Positions 8,876 through 18,440 of a stretch of DNA of 64,000 nucleotides are shown piece by piece. Within the stretch, counting starts at the first letter, position 1; each line of letters starts with the position of its first letter. The notes below the pieces were generated by a model. That model searched no databases. It saw nothing but the letters and a program-made list of their open reading frames with translations, and was not told the origin of the DNA. Source of the DNA: Pseudomonas sp. MM223 (lineage in GTDB: Bacteria > Pseudomonadota > Gammaproteobacteria > Pseudomonadales > Pseudomonadaceae); contig OX352322.1 in NCBI GenBank assembly GCA_947090765.1, positions 2,897,501 to 2,961,500 on the forward strand. The letters are read 5' to 3'. Position numbers and translations under genes: made by a program.

Positions 8876-9727
8876 TTACTGCGGTGCGCCGAACAAGCCG
8901 GTCCAGTAGATCCCGGCATCGCTTTTCGGGTCCACGGCATAGGCGGCACCCAGTTCGCGGAACTCCGGGTTCATCAACGTGGCGCAATGCCCCGGGCTCT
9001 CCAGCCAGCCATCCACCACCTTGTGCGCGGTGTCACGCCCGGCGGCGATGTTTTCGCCGACTTGCTGGTACAGGTAGCCGGCCAGTTCCGCCCGGTCACC
9101 CGGGGTGCGGCCATCTTTGTCGATGTGGTCGAAGAAGTTCTGGTTGGCCATGGCCCGCGTGTGGTTGGCGGCGGCCCCGGCCAGTACTGTGTTCCAGCTC
9201 AATGCGGGGGCTGCGGCAAACGGCTGGCCGCCGCATTGGCGCGGCACTTTGCGCGCAGCGTTTATCTCTTGCAACACCTTTTGGCCCTCGGCCTGCCAGT
9301 CGCCCAGGCGGCCGCTGAGCAGCGGCCGGGCCAGTACGATACGCCAGTCGCGACCCTCCTGGCTGACGCCGATATCGACGAACTGCGGGTCGAGCACCAC
9401 TTGGCAGAAGCTTTCTTCGATGGCATGCATGGCCGCGCGCGCATCGCGTGGCCCCGACAGGCTGATGGCCTGCACGTTGACCATAGGGTAGGCGGCGCGG
9501 GTCATGGCCTGCTGCAGGTCACGGGTGCCCTCTGGCGAGAGTGCCAGGCGGGTGTCGCTGTTGAGCGGCGGCAGCTCCAGCGACGCTTCGCCACCGCAGG
9601 GTTGGGCCTTGCTGCGGTAGACGTTGATCGAATCGATCAGTTGCGCCTCTTCGCCGGTGACAGCCAGCGCCCCGGTCGAGACGATCAGGCCTAGCGACAA
9701 GGCGGCAACGGATGACAGGACGCGCAT
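8876..9727 (-). CDS. Secreted CAP-domain (SCP/YkwD-like) protein
   Basis: A 283-residue protein with a signal peptide (residues 1-22, ending GALA) and a C-terminal CAP domain at about 160-283. Family motifs are NHTRAMANQNFFDHIDKDGRTPGDRA, VGENIAAG and VVDGWLESPGHCATLMNPEFRELGAAY. The His and Glu of these motifs form the conserved CAP cavity. The N-terminal part is typical of Pseudomonas homologues and has no function I recognise. The ATG at 9727 follows a good AGGGAG site. The protein is periplasmic or secreted; its biochemical role is unknown. Confidence 0.85.
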   Translation of the reverse strand: MRVLSSVAALSLGLIVSTGALAVTGEEAQLIDSINVYRSKAQPCGGEASLELPPLNSDTRLALSPEGTRDLQQAMTRAAYPMVNVQAISLSGPRDARAAMHAIEESFCQVVLDPQFVDIGVSQEGRDWRIVLARPLLSGRLGDWQAEGQKVLQEINAARKVPRQCGGQPFAAAPALSWNTVLAGAAANHTRAMANQNFFDHIDKDGRTPGDRAELAGYLYQQVGENIAAGRDTAHKVVDGWLESPGHCATLMNPEFRELGAAYAVDPKSDAGIYWTGLFGAPQ

Positions 9728-9933
9728 GTGGATCTCCCTATGACTGGCAGCGTCGTGGTATGCGCTGCTCATCCTACACAAGCCTGGGGCTTTTGGCCCT
9801 AGCGGGTGCAAAGCAATGAAAACGCCGGCAATCGTTGCTGGCGGCAAAAGAGGGGGTAGACCACTGGTGGCCGGAAAAGTGCGATGAGTTGCTAATCATT
9901 CGTATCGAGCCGAGGCATTCAGCCGTTTTGGCA

Positions 9934-10545
9934 TCAGCGGGCCAACGCTTGGTTCGGCTTGTAGAACAGGAAGTGTGTGGTCTGCGCAGTCTTACGGTAG
10001 GCCTTGGCCCAGTCGGGGTGCACCGTGCGGTCGTGGAAGTACAGCGCACCGCCGGTGGGGTCTTTCAATTGCTGGTTGAGTGCCTTGCGTGCGATCTCTT
10101 TGGCAACATCGTAGCGTTGCGCTTCCTCGACCTGGTCCGAGCGCCCGTCGCACCACCAGGAAAACTGGCAGGCCTTGGTTTCCACGCCCTGCTTGACCAC
10201 GCCGCAGATGGTATCGGGGAAGCCATCATGGCCCAGGCGGTTGAGCACCACACTGGCCACGGCCGACATGTCTTCGGCATCGGCGCCCTTGGCTTCCCAG
10301 TAGATGGTGCGGGCCAGGCAGGTGATGCTGTCGTCCAGTGGCGCCTGGCCGGCCGGGTCCACTGCTTGCGCTTCGCTTGAGGTCAGTTTTTCTGTTTTTT
10401 TCGGCGGTGGGGCATCGTTGACCACCTTCTCTTCCAATGCTTCGGCCTTGTCTTCAGCCACTGCGGCCTTAGCCGTGTCGGCAGCATGCAAGGGGCCAGT
10501 GAGCAGGGCGCAGGTCAAGCCAATCACTATCCAGACTGGGCGCAT
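9934..10545 (-). CDS. SleB-like cell-wall hydrolase
   Basis: A 203-residue exported protein with a signal peptide (1-22, ending LHAA), a charged linker, and a Hydrolase_2/SleB domain from about 80. The domain opens LARTIYWEAKGADAEDMSAV, which contains the catalytic Glu of the family, and continues VLNRLGHDGFPDTICGVVKQ and CQFSWWCDG. Such enzymes act on peptidoglycan glycan strands as transglycosylases or amidases. In Gram-negatives they are thought to remodel periplasmic wall. The ATG at 10545 starts a proper signal peptide; the open frame extends further upstream without family similarity. Confidence 0.85.
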   Translation of the reverse strand: MRPVWIVIGLTCALLTGPLHAADTAKAAVAEDKAEALEEKVVNDAPPPKKTEKLTSSEAQAVDPAGQAPLDDSITCLARTIYWEAKGADAEDMSAVASVVLNRLGHDGFPDTICGVVKQGVETKACQFSWWCDGRSDQVEEAQRYDVAKEIARKALNQQLKDPTGGALYFHDRTVHPDWAKAYRKTAQTTHFLFYKPNQALAR

Positions 10546-10577
10546 GGCAAAGCTTCCGAAGGGGGCTGATACCCAGT

Positions 10578-11495
10578 CTAGCCAAGCGTAAGCATTAGTA
10601 CCAAAGGCAGGGTGGCAGCGGCGGCTACGGTCTGCAGGGCAATGATGGTGGCCATCAGTGGGGCGTTGCCACCCATTTGCCTGGCCATTACATAGGAGGA
10701 CGAAGCGGTGGGCAGGGCCTGGAACAGCACTGCCACCACAGCTGCCTGGCCACTGAGGCCAAGTACGCGGCACAGGCCCCAGGTGGTCAAGGGCATGACC
10801 AGGAACTTGAACGCCGACGCCGCCATCAGCGGTCGCACCTGCTGGCCCAGGCTGGCGCCACCCAGCGCAGCGCCCACACACAGCAGGCCCAACGGCAGTG
10901 CAGCCTGGCCCAGAGCCTTGACCGTGGGCTCGATGCCCGGCGGCAAGCCCAGCCCCGTCACCCGCAGCAGCAGGCCGCCAGCACAGCCGACGATCAATGG
11001 GTTGGCGAAGATTGCCCGCAGCACTGTTGCCGGTGAACTGTGGCGGGCGCTGAAACGGGCGAACACCAGTACGCAGAGCAGGTTGACCAAGGGTACGATG
11101 GCGGCGTTGGCGACTGCCGCCAGGGCAATGCCGGCGCTGCCGTAGATACCGGCGGCCAGGGTGGCGCCGATGTAGTTGTTGAAGCGGATGCCACCCTGAA
11201 ACACCGAGGTGAAGTCAGCGCCGTCGTGGTTGATCGCGCCCTGGTACAGCACCAGCAGTACGGCCCCGGCCAAGGTCGAGAGCATCAGCACGCCGACCAT
11301 GCCCAACACCGGTACACCATCGAGGTTGGCGGTGGCCAGGCCGTGCAGGAACAACGAGGGTAGCAGCACGTAGTAGCTCAGCCGTTCGGCGCCGGGCCAG
11401 AAGCTTTCAGCCAGAAAGCCGCGCAGACGCAGGAAGGTGCCCAGGGTAATCAGCAGGATGATCGGGAGCAGGGTGGTCAGCAGCAAGTGGAGCAT
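10578..11495 (-). CDS. AEC-family (auxin efflux carrier-like) transporter
   Basis: A 305-residue inner-membrane permease with about ten hydrophobic segments in the 5+5 arrangement of the AEC family. Family traits include IRFNNYIGATLAAGIYG, FANPLIVGCAGG and FQALPTASSSYVMARQMGG near the C-terminus. Bacterial members carry dicarboxylates such as malate or malonate, or other organic acids. The start at 11495 follows ACGGAACG. It is encoded just upstream of the SleB-like gene on the same strand, separated by 32 bases, so the two could be cotranscribed. Confidence 0.86.
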   Translation of the reverse strand: MLHLLLTTLLPIILLITLGTFLRLRGFLAESFWPGAERLSYYVLLPSLFLHGLATANLDGVPVLGMVGVLMLSTLAGAVLLVLYQGAINHDGADFTSVFQGGIRFNNYIGATLAAGIYGSAGIALAAVANAAIVPLVNLLCVLVFARFSARHSSPATVLRAIFANPLIVGCAGGLLLRVTGLGLPPGIEPTVKALGQAALPLGLLCVGAALGGASLGQQVRPLMAASAFKFLVMPLTTWGLCRVLGLSGQAAVVAVLFQALPTASSSYVMARQMGGNAPLMATIIALQTVAAAATLPLVLMLTLG

Positions 11496-11649
11496 GGTCG
11501 ACGTTCCGTGGTCGGGTACGCGCACAGACTACTGCTGTGGACTGATCTGTAAAAACGTTGTTTTCTGCACTGACTATTGAGAAAAAATGCATGGTTTAGG
11601 CTTCGCCCGCTCCCACAGAGGCCGCGCTAGAACACTCAGTAGTGTGCAA

Positions 11650-12513
11650 TTACGCTTCAAGCGCAGTCTTCAACACCGCACTCAAATGCCGCCGTTGGCT
11701 TTTCTCATGCTCCAGCAACACCACACGCCGGGTCAGTTGTGGCTCGCCAAACGGCAGGCAGGTGGCCGGCGGCAGGCGTTTCAGGTCATCGTCCGCCATG
11801 GGGATGATCGCTACACCCAGGCCCATGACGGCCATGCTTGCCAACGCTTCCTGGCTGTCCAGTTCCATCTGTTCGCTTACCTGCAAATGCTGGCGGCGCA
11901 GTTCCTGCTCGATCTGCCGCCCGGCCCAGGCACGCTTGTCGAAGCGCAGGAACGGTTGAGTGGCGAGCAACTGCGGTACGCTGTGCCCGGCCAGTTCGGG
12001 GCTGGCAATGGCCCAGAAACGGTCCTCGAACAACGGTGTGAAATTCAGGCTCTGCGGGTATGGGCTGACCGGCTCGGTGGTGATCGCCGCGTCCAGCTCA
12101 CCGTCTTCCACCCGGCGTGCCAGCTCTGCCGACATGCCCGAGGCTACGCTGATGTGCAATTGCGGGTGGTTGGCCTTGATCCACACCAGGGCCTTGGGCA
12201 GGCGCCGCGCCAGCACGGTATGGATCGCCCCCAGGCGCAGGCGGCCGCGCAGGCTGGGGCCGCTGGCCAGGGCGTCGGCCAGTTCGTCGTAGGCAGCCAG
12301 AATGCTCTCGGCGCGGGCCACCGCCAGCTGGCCTGCTTCGGTCAGCACCACCTGCCTGCGGCTGCGGTCGAACAGGGGGACCTGCAGCTCGTCTTCGAGG
12401 GTTTTGATGTGCAGGCTTACCGCCGAAGGGGTGAGGCTGAGCAGGTCGGCGGCGCGGGCGAAGGTGCCGTGGCGGGCGATGGTTACCAGGGTGCGCAAGG
12501 CTTTGAGGGACAT
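11650..12513 (-). CDS. LysR-family transcriptional regulator
   Basis: A 287-residue LysR regulator with an N-terminal winged helix (TFARAADLLSLTPSAVSLHI, LFDRSRRQVVLTEAGQLAVA) and an effector domain beginning near LRGRLRLGAIHTVL. The closest resemblance is to LysR proteins that control small transporters. Upstream of it is a REP pair and then the ABC genes; downstream it runs toward the divergent AEC promoter region. No specific target can be read from the sequence. Confidence 0.87.
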   Translation of the reverse strand: MSLKALRTLVTIARHGTFARAADLLSLTPSAVSLHIKTLEDELQVPLFDRSRRQVVLTEAGQLAVARAESILAAYDELADALASGPSLRGRLRLGAIHTVLARRLPKALVWIKANHPQLHISVASGMSAELARRVEDGELDAAITTEPVSPYPQSLNFTPLFEDRFWAIASPELAGHSVPQLLATQPFLRFDKRAWAGRQIEQELRRQHLQVSEQMELDSQEALASMAVMGLGVAIIPMADDDLKRLPPATCLPFGEPQLTRRVVLLEHEKSQRRHLSAVLKTALEA

Positions 12514-12560
12514 GCGGATCAGGTCCGGTTGCAGGCTGACAGAGCAGTATTTTCAGGCCA

Positions 12561-12655
12561 GGCCCTTTCGCAGCACAAGGCTGCTCCTACAGGTATTGCG
12601 CATGCTCAAACCTGGCGCCGTGTCTGTAGGAGCAGCCTTGTGCTGCGAAAGGGCC
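12561..12655. repeat. Inverted REP pair
   Basis: Inverted copies of the variant unit CTTTCGCAGCACAAGGCTGC lie between the LysR gene and the ABC permease gene. The same variant occurs at 21549-21643. Confidence 0.85.
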
Positions 12656-12672
12656 GGTACAGGCAACACTGT

Positions 12673-13521
12673 TCAGCGATCAACACGCCCGTACGCCTGG
12701 CTGATCCGGTCGATCACCATGGCCAAGGCAACAATCGCCAGGCCGGCCTCCACACCTTGGCCCACATTCAGTGTCTGGATGCCTGCCAGCACATCCTCAC
12801 CCAACCCGCGGGCACCGATCATCGACGCCACCACCACCATCGACAAGGCCATCATTACCGACTGGTTGAGCCCGGCCATGATGCTGGGCAGCGCCAGCGG
12901 CAGGGCAATGCGCCGCAGCCGCTGCCAGCGGCTGGCCCCCAGGCCGTGTGCAGCCTGCAGCAACGAAGGGTCGATCTGGCTCAGGCCCAGTTCGGTCAAC
13001 CGCACCAGCGGCGGCAGGGCGTAGATCAACGTGGCGAACACGGCGGGTACCTTGCCCAGCCCGAACAGCATCAGCACCGGGATCAGGTAAACGAAGGCCG
13101 GCAGCGTTTGCATCACATCCAGTACCGGCAACAGCAGCCGCTTCGCCAGTGGCCGCGAAGCCAGCAGGATGCCCAGCGGCACGCCCACCAGCACGCACAG
13201 GCCGGTACTGACCAGCACCAGGGCCAAGGTTTGCAGCAGTTTGTCCCACAGCCCGAGCATGCCGATCAGGGCCAGCAGCGCCACCAGCACTGCGCTGCGC
13301 AGCAGGCTGCGGCTGGCGTGCCAGGCCAGCAGGCCAACCAGCAGCAGCAACAGCCACCAGGGCAGCAGGCGCAGCAGGTTCTCCAGGCCGACCAGCAGTT
13401 GCAGTAATTGGTCAGAAAACGTGCGCAGGTGGTCGCCGTAGTGCAGTACCAGCCAGTCGACCAGCCTGTTTACGCTGTCAGCGAAAGAAAATTGCAGGGC
13501 TTGGGGAAAGCCATTGCTCAC
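12673..13521 (-). CDS. ProW-type ABC transporter permease
   Basis: A 282-residue permease of the betaine/proline/choline ABC class. The binding-protein-dependent transport fold spans about 85-275, with the EAA-type loop LLQAAHGLGASRWQRLRRIALP, which contacts the ATPase. I use the GTG at 13521. It follows GAGGG, and its GTGA overlaps the stop of the binding-protein gene, so the two are translationally coupled. An ATG at 13572 would extend 17 residues into the upstream gene. No ATP-binding subunit gene is present within the window. Confidence 0.87.
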   Translation of the reverse strand: MSNGFPQALQFSFADSVNRLVDWLVLHYGDHLRTFSDQLLQLLVGLENLLRLLPWWLLLLLVGLLAWHASRSLLRSAVLVALLALIGMLGLWDKLLQTLALVLVSTGLCVLVGVPLGILLASRPLAKRLLLPVLDVMQTLPAFVYLIPVLMLFGLGKVPAVFATLIYALPPLVRLTELGLSQIDPSLLQAAHGLGASRWQRLRRIALPLALPSIMAGLNQSVMMALSMVVVASMIGARGLGEDVLAGIQTLNVGQGVEAGLAIVALAMVIDRISQAYGRVDR

Positions 13522-14534
13522 AGGCTGCCCTCGACTTTGCCGGCAACGTCGGTAGGCAGCCAGGCTTTCCACACCTCGCGGTTGTCACGCAGGAAGGCGA
13601 GGGCGGCTTCGCGCGGTGGCGTGCGTTTTTCGCTCATGTCGGCCAGTGCCTTGTTGAGCCGGTCGATCGGCAGGTCGACTTGCTCGAACACCCCCACCAG
13701 GTCCGGGTAGCTGTCACGGAATGCCTTGGACACACCAATCGACAGCTTTGCCGGCAGTGAGCGGCTGCCCTGTGGGTTGGGGTTGCCGGCATCTGTCAGG
13801 GTGGCCCACGCCTGGGCATCGAACGGTGGTTCTTCCAGGCGGATGAGTTTGTATCGCCCCATCAACGGGGTCGGGTTCCAGTAGTAGAACAGCACCGGCT
13901 GGCCACGGCGGATGGCCGAGGCGATTTCGGCATCCATCGCCGCCCCGGTGCCGCTTCGAAAGTTCGTGTACAAGTCGTTCAGGCCATAGGCCTTGAGCTT
14001 CTGGCTGTTGACCGTTTCTGATGTCCAGCCGCTTGGGCTGTTCAGAAAGCGGCCCTTGTAGGGCGACTCGGGGTCACGAAACACCTGCGGGTAGCGCTTG
14101 AGGTCGTTCACGCTGCGCAACTCGGGCGCCAACGGCTTCAAGTTGCGAGCGGGGTCGCCTTCGATCACATACGCAGGCACCCACCAGCCTTCTTCGGCGT
14201 TCTTCACCGTGTCACCCAGTGCGAATACCTGGCCGGCCTGTTCGGCCTTGACCCATGCTGGGCTGCGCCCGGCCCATTCTTCGGCGATCACTTGCAGGTC
14301 ATTGCGGGCCAGGGCCACCTCCATGCTGACCGTGCTGCCAGGCAGGGTGTCGGTTGGGTAGCCGTAGCCGCGCTCCACGATCAGGCGCAGGATTTCGGTG
14401 GTGAGGGCGCCGCTTTCCCAGCCGATGGCGCCAAAATGGATGGGGGGCCGTTGCTCTGCCGAAGCGGCACTGTCAGTACTGGCCAGGCCGACGGCCAGCA
14501 GCAGGCTGGCCAGCAGGGTTGAAATCTTCTTCAT
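13518..14534 (-). CDS. OpuAC/ProX-type periplasmic substrate-binding protein
   Basis: A 338-residue periplasmic protein with a signal peptide (1-26) and an OpuAC domain, as in glycine-betaine, choline or carnitine binding proteins. Recognisable stretches are VIAEEWAGRSPAWVKAEQAG and PVLFYYWNPTPLMGRY. The aromatic residues there fit the aromatic cages that bind quaternary amines. The ATG at 14534 follows GAGG. The downstream permease overlaps by 4 bases. It is adjacent to a chemoreceptor gene, though nothing in the sequence links them functionally. Confidence 0.87.
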   Translation of the reverse strand: MKKISTLLASLLLAVGLASTDSAASAEQRPPIHFGAIGWESGALTTEILRLIVERGYGYPTDTLPGSTVSMEVALARNDLQVIAEEWAGRSPAWVKAEQAGQVFALGDTVKNAEEGWWVPAYVIEGDPARNLKPLAPELRSVNDLKRYPQVFRDPESPYKGRFLNSPSGWTSETVNSQKLKAYGLNDLYTNFRSGTGAAMDAEIASAIRRGQPVLFYYWNPTPLMGRYKLIRLEEPPFDAQAWATLTDAGNPNPQGSRSLPAKLSIGVSKAFRDSYPDLVGVFEQVDLPIDRLNKALADMSEKRTPPREAALAFLRDNREVWKAWLPTDVAGKVEGSL

Positions 14535-14630
14535 CCAGACCTCGTCGTTTGCCGCGCCTTGGGGGTGGGGCAAGTGTAGACGACGAGGTATTGGCAGTGC
14601 TCAGGGCCGCACGGGGCGGCCCCGTTTGCC

Positions 14631-16776
14631 TCAGACGCGGAACTGGTCCATCAGCGCCTGCTGCTGGTTGGCCAGGCTGTTCAGGGACTGGCTGACCCGC
14701 GCCGATTCGTTGGCCTGCCCCGACAGCGATTCGGTCACATCGCGGATGGTTGCCACGTTGCTGTTGATCTCTTCGGCCACCGCGCTTTGCTCTTCGGCGG
14801 CCGAGGCGATCTGCAGGTTCATGTCGGTAATCACTGTTACTGCCTGGCCGATACGCTGCAACGCCGTCACGGCCTGGCCAACCTGCTCGACACCTCCCTG
14901 GGCCTGGCGGTGGCTGTTGTCCATGGCGCCGACCACTTCGCGGGTGCCGTCCTGCAGGGCTTCGATCACCTGGCGGGTTTCTTCCACCGACTCTTGAGTG
15001 CGTCGGGCCAGGTTGCGTACTTCATCGGCAACCACGGCAAAACCACGGCCGGCTTCACCTGCGCGGGCCGCCTCGATGGCGGCGTTGAGCGCCAGCAGGT
15101 TGGTCTGTTCGGCAATCGAGCGGATCACCTCCAGTACCGAACCGATCTTCTCGCTGTTCTGCGCCAGGCCTTCCACCTCGGCCATGGCGTTGCTCATGTC
15201 GGCGGCCAGGGCATCGATGCTCTGCGTGGTGCGATCAATCACCGCCAGGCCCTCGCGGGTGGCCAGGTCGGCGTCGCGCGCGGCCTGTGCGGCTTGGGCA
15301 GCGCTGCGGGCGACGTCCTGGGCCGTGGCGCTCATTTCGTGCGAGGCGGTGGCCACCTGGTCGACCTGGCGGTATTGCTGCTCCATGCCGGCGCTGGTTT
15401 GCGTGGCAATAGCCGAGGACTGGTCAGCCGTGCCGCGGGCGGCCTGCACCGACTGTTTCACTTCGGCAATGGTCGGTTGCAGCTTGTCGAGGAAACGGTT
15501 GAACCAGCCGGCCAGTTCGCCCAGCTCGTCCTGCTTCTGATAGGTCAGGCGGCGGGTCAGGTCGCCTTCGCCGCTGGCAATGTCCTTGAGCATGGCGGCC
15601 ACGCCGAGGATCGGCCGGGTAACGCCGCGGGCCATCAGCCACACCATCAGCAGGCCGGCAATGGCTGCCGCCAGGCCCAGGCCCAGCTCCAGCAGGGTAC
15701 CGCTGGTGTTCAGCGCGTCCAGCTCCTGCTTCAGTGTTTCGGCAGGCCCGGTCAAGGCATTTTCCGGCACATCCAGCAGCACGCCCCAGGGTTGCGCATC
15801 GGGTATCGGCCGGAACGCGGCCAGCACCTTCAGGCGCTGCTGGTCGTGCAGGATGGTCATCTTGCCATCGGCCAGTTTGCGTACCAGTTCGGCACCCTTG
15901 GCCGGGTCTACCTGGTCGAAGCGCTGGGCCAGCTTGCTGGCATCGGCGCTGTAGCCGGCCAGCAGGCCGACCGGGCTGAGGATACCGACCGTGGTGCGGC
16001 CCTCGTACAGGCTGCGGCTGGCCTCTTGGCTCAGGGCCTGCAGGCTGTTGAGGTTGATGTCGATGGACAAGGTGGCAATGACTTTGCCGTTGACCGCCAG
16101 CGGGAAGACGATGCTGGTCATCAGCACCTGCTGGCCATCGATGTCATAGAAGTAGGGCTCTACCACGCACACCTTGCCAGAGGTGCGCGGGCACACCCAC
16201 CAGGTGTTGGCCGGCTGGCCGCTGGGGCCGATCTCGGTGTTGGCCATGTCGTGTTCAGGCAGCGCCATGGCGGTCAGCTGGCCGGCGCGCGGCTGTGACC
16301 AGTACAGGGCAAAGCGCCCGGTTTCGTTGCTGCCTAGCTCCGCCTTGCCGGCGAACAGGCTGTCCTTGTTGTCCAGCGCGTTGGGCTCGAACACCAGCGA
16401 CAGGCCGAGCAGGTCGGGGTTGGCCTGCAGGGCGGTGCGCACCTGGTGCGTCATGTCTTCACGCAGGTCAAAAGCGTCGAGGTAGCGCTTTTCTGCCTGT
16501 TCGCGCAGGAACAGCACCTGGCGGGCGAAGCCGGCGCCGTACTGGTAGGCGTCCATGAACTGGCGACGAATGTTCAGCGCTTGCACTTCACCCTGCGATT
16601 CGATGCGCGATTGCGCCGCCTCGGTCAGCATCTGCATGCTGCTGGCCTTGACCAGGTCCGAGCTCGTGGTCCATGCGGTACAACGACAGGCCGACAAGCA
16701 AGGTGACGATGCCGGCCAGGCAGAGGCCGGCGAGCAGGGTGATCTTCCACTGGATGGAAAGTTGGCGCAAAGGCAT
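14631..16776 (-). pseudogene. Methyl-accepting chemotaxis protein with a +1 frameshift
   Basis: The start at 16776 encodes [10 protein letters not shown] followed by a membrane helix ([20 protein letters not shown]). About 38 codons in, near 16660, the reading frame changes, and the remaining ~670 residues continue in another frame from [11 protein letters not shown]. Removing one base there (GAGCTCGG to AGCTCGG) restores [14 protein letters not shown], as expected for this family. The product would have a periplasmic dCache-like sensor (about 35-330), a second helix ([20 protein letters not shown]), a HAMP domain and a signalling hairpin with [20 protein letters not shown]. The ligand is unknown. 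The indel may be a sequencing error. Confidence 0.85.
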
Positions 16777-16881
16777 GGGGCGGATCCCTTCTAATAATCG
16801 TGGGGCTGACGAGTGTGTCGGCGGCCGCGGATTTTTCTTTATTCAAACGTTCAATTTAATTTCGGCCCTATGCAGTCGCCT

Positions 16882-17002
16882 CTGTGGGAGCGGCCTTGTG
16901 TCGCGAAAGGGCCGCATCGCGGCCCCAGGAATTCAGCATCACAGTTCTGATAGCCGGGGCTGCTTTGCAGCCCTTTCGCGACACAAGGCCGCTCCCACAG
17001 AA
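16882..17002. repeat. Inverted REP pair
   Basis: Two inverted GTGGGAGCGGCCTTGTGTCG units flank about 60 bases between the divergent chemoreceptor and antiporter genes. This is an unusual promoter-side position for such a pair. Confidence 0.85.
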
Positions 17003-17108
17003 GACCGTGCAGTGCATTGGTAATGCGCCGCAACATGGCGTTTTTGACATCTGCCGCCCACTGCTTCAGAGTGCGCGCTTTTTTCTGTCGTAATGAGGTA
17101 AGCCAACC

Positions 17109-18428
17109 ATGAATGCAGTGATCGCCGCGGTCGGCATCATGCTGATACTCAGCCTGTCCCGCGTGCACGTGGTCATCGCCCTGATCATTGGTGCCCTGGT
17201 CGGCGGGCTAGTGGGCGGCCTGGGCATCGAAGGCACGCTCAAGGCGTTCAATGGCGGCCTGGGCGGTGGCGCCACGGTTGCCTTGTCCTACGCACTGCTG
17301 GGCGCTTTTGCCGTGGCCATCGCCAAGTCTGGCCTGGCCCATGCCTTGGCTGACCGTGCACTGGCCATGATCGATCGCCAGGGCCACGCCAACGGCGGCA
17401 AGGTCAAATGGCTGATGATCGGCCTGATGCTGGTGGTGGCGGTGTCGTCGCAGAACATCCTGCCTATCCACATTGCCTTCATTCCGCTTCTGGTCCCGCC
17501 GTTGCTGTATGTGCTGACCCGCCTGCGCATCGACCGCCGGCTGATCGCCTGCGTGATCACCTTCGGCCTGATTACCCCGTACATGTTCCTGCCGGTGGGC
17601 TTCGGCAACATTTTCCTCAATGAAATCCTGCTGGCCAACGTCGCCCGTGCCGGGGTCGACGTCAGCGGCGTCAACGTCACCCACGCCATGGCCATCCCGG
17701 CTGCGGGCATGCTGGCCGGCCTGCTACTGGCGGTGTTCATCAGCTACCGCAAGAAGCGTGACTACGACCTGGCGCGCATCGAGCAGGTAGAGCAGGTGAG
17801 CGTGCAGTACAACCCGCTGACGCTGCTGGTGGCGGGGCTGGCCATTGCCGCAGCGTTCATCGTGCAGTTGTTGCTGGACTCGATGATCATCGGCGCCATG
17901 GTCGGTTTCCTGATCTTCTCGCTGTCAGGCATCGTCAAGTGGAAGGACACCGACGACCTGTTCACCGAAGGCATGAAGATGATGGCCATGATCGGCTTCA
18001 TCATGATTGCCGCCTCGGGTTTTGCCGATGTGATGAAGGCCACCGGTGAGGTGAAAAGCCTGGTGGAAACCTCGGCCCAGTGGATCGACCACAGCAAGGG
18101 CATCGGCGCCTTGCTGATGCTGCTGGTGGGCCTGCTGGTGACCATGGGCATCGGCTCGTCGTTTTCCACCGTGCCTATCCTGGCCGCGATCTTTGTGCCG
18201 CTTTGCGTGCAACTGGGCTTCGACCCGGTGGCCACGGTATGTATCGTCGGTACTGCCGGTGCTCTGGGGGACGCGGGTTCGCCGGCCTCGGACTCGACTC
18301 TGGGCCCGACTTCAGGGCTGAACGTGGATGGCCAGCACCATCATATCTGGGACACCGTGGTACCGACCTTCCTCCACTACAACCTGCCATTGCTGGCGTT
18401 TGGGTGGATGGCGGCGATGACGTTGTAA
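17109..18428 (+). CDS. Na+/H+ antiporter-family carrier (YuiF-like)
   Basis: A 439-residue integral membrane protein with about 11 to 12 helices, resembling the Na+/H+ antiporter / YuiF group. Signatures include [36 protein letters not shown], and near the end [19 protein letters not shown]. Members exchange Na+ for protons or carry amino acids such as histidine; the sequence does not decide which. The start is preceded by AATGAGGTAAG. It is monocistronic between a REP pair and a convergent fecR gene. Confidence 0.8.
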   Translation: MNAVIAAVGIMLILSLSRVHVVIALIIGALVGGLVGGLGIEGTLKAFNGGLGGGATVALSYALLGAFAVAIAKSGLAHALADRALAMIDRQGHANGGKVKWLMIGLMLVVAVSSQNILPIHIAFIPLLVPPLLYVLTRLRIDRRLIACVITFGLITPYMFLPVGFGNIFLNEILLANVARAGVDVSGVNVTHAMAIPAAGMLAGLLLAVFISYRKKRDYDLARIEQVEQVSVQYNPLTLLVAGLAIAAAFIVQLLLDSMIIGAMVGFLIFSLSGIVKWKDTDDLFTEGMKMMAMIGFIMIAASGFADVMKATGEVKSLVETSAQWIDHSKGIGALLMLLVGLLVTMGIGSSFSTVPILAAIFVPLCVQLGFDPVATVCIVGTAGALGDAGSPASDSTLGPTSGLNVDGQHHHIWDTVVPTFLHYNLPLLAFGWMAAMTL

Positions 18429-18440
18429 GGGGCGAGGGCG

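Noticed and set aside
11587..13407. 606-codon plus-strand frame across lysR, a REP pair and the ABC permease
   Set aside because: Gln/His-rich shadow of two conserved minus-strand genes.
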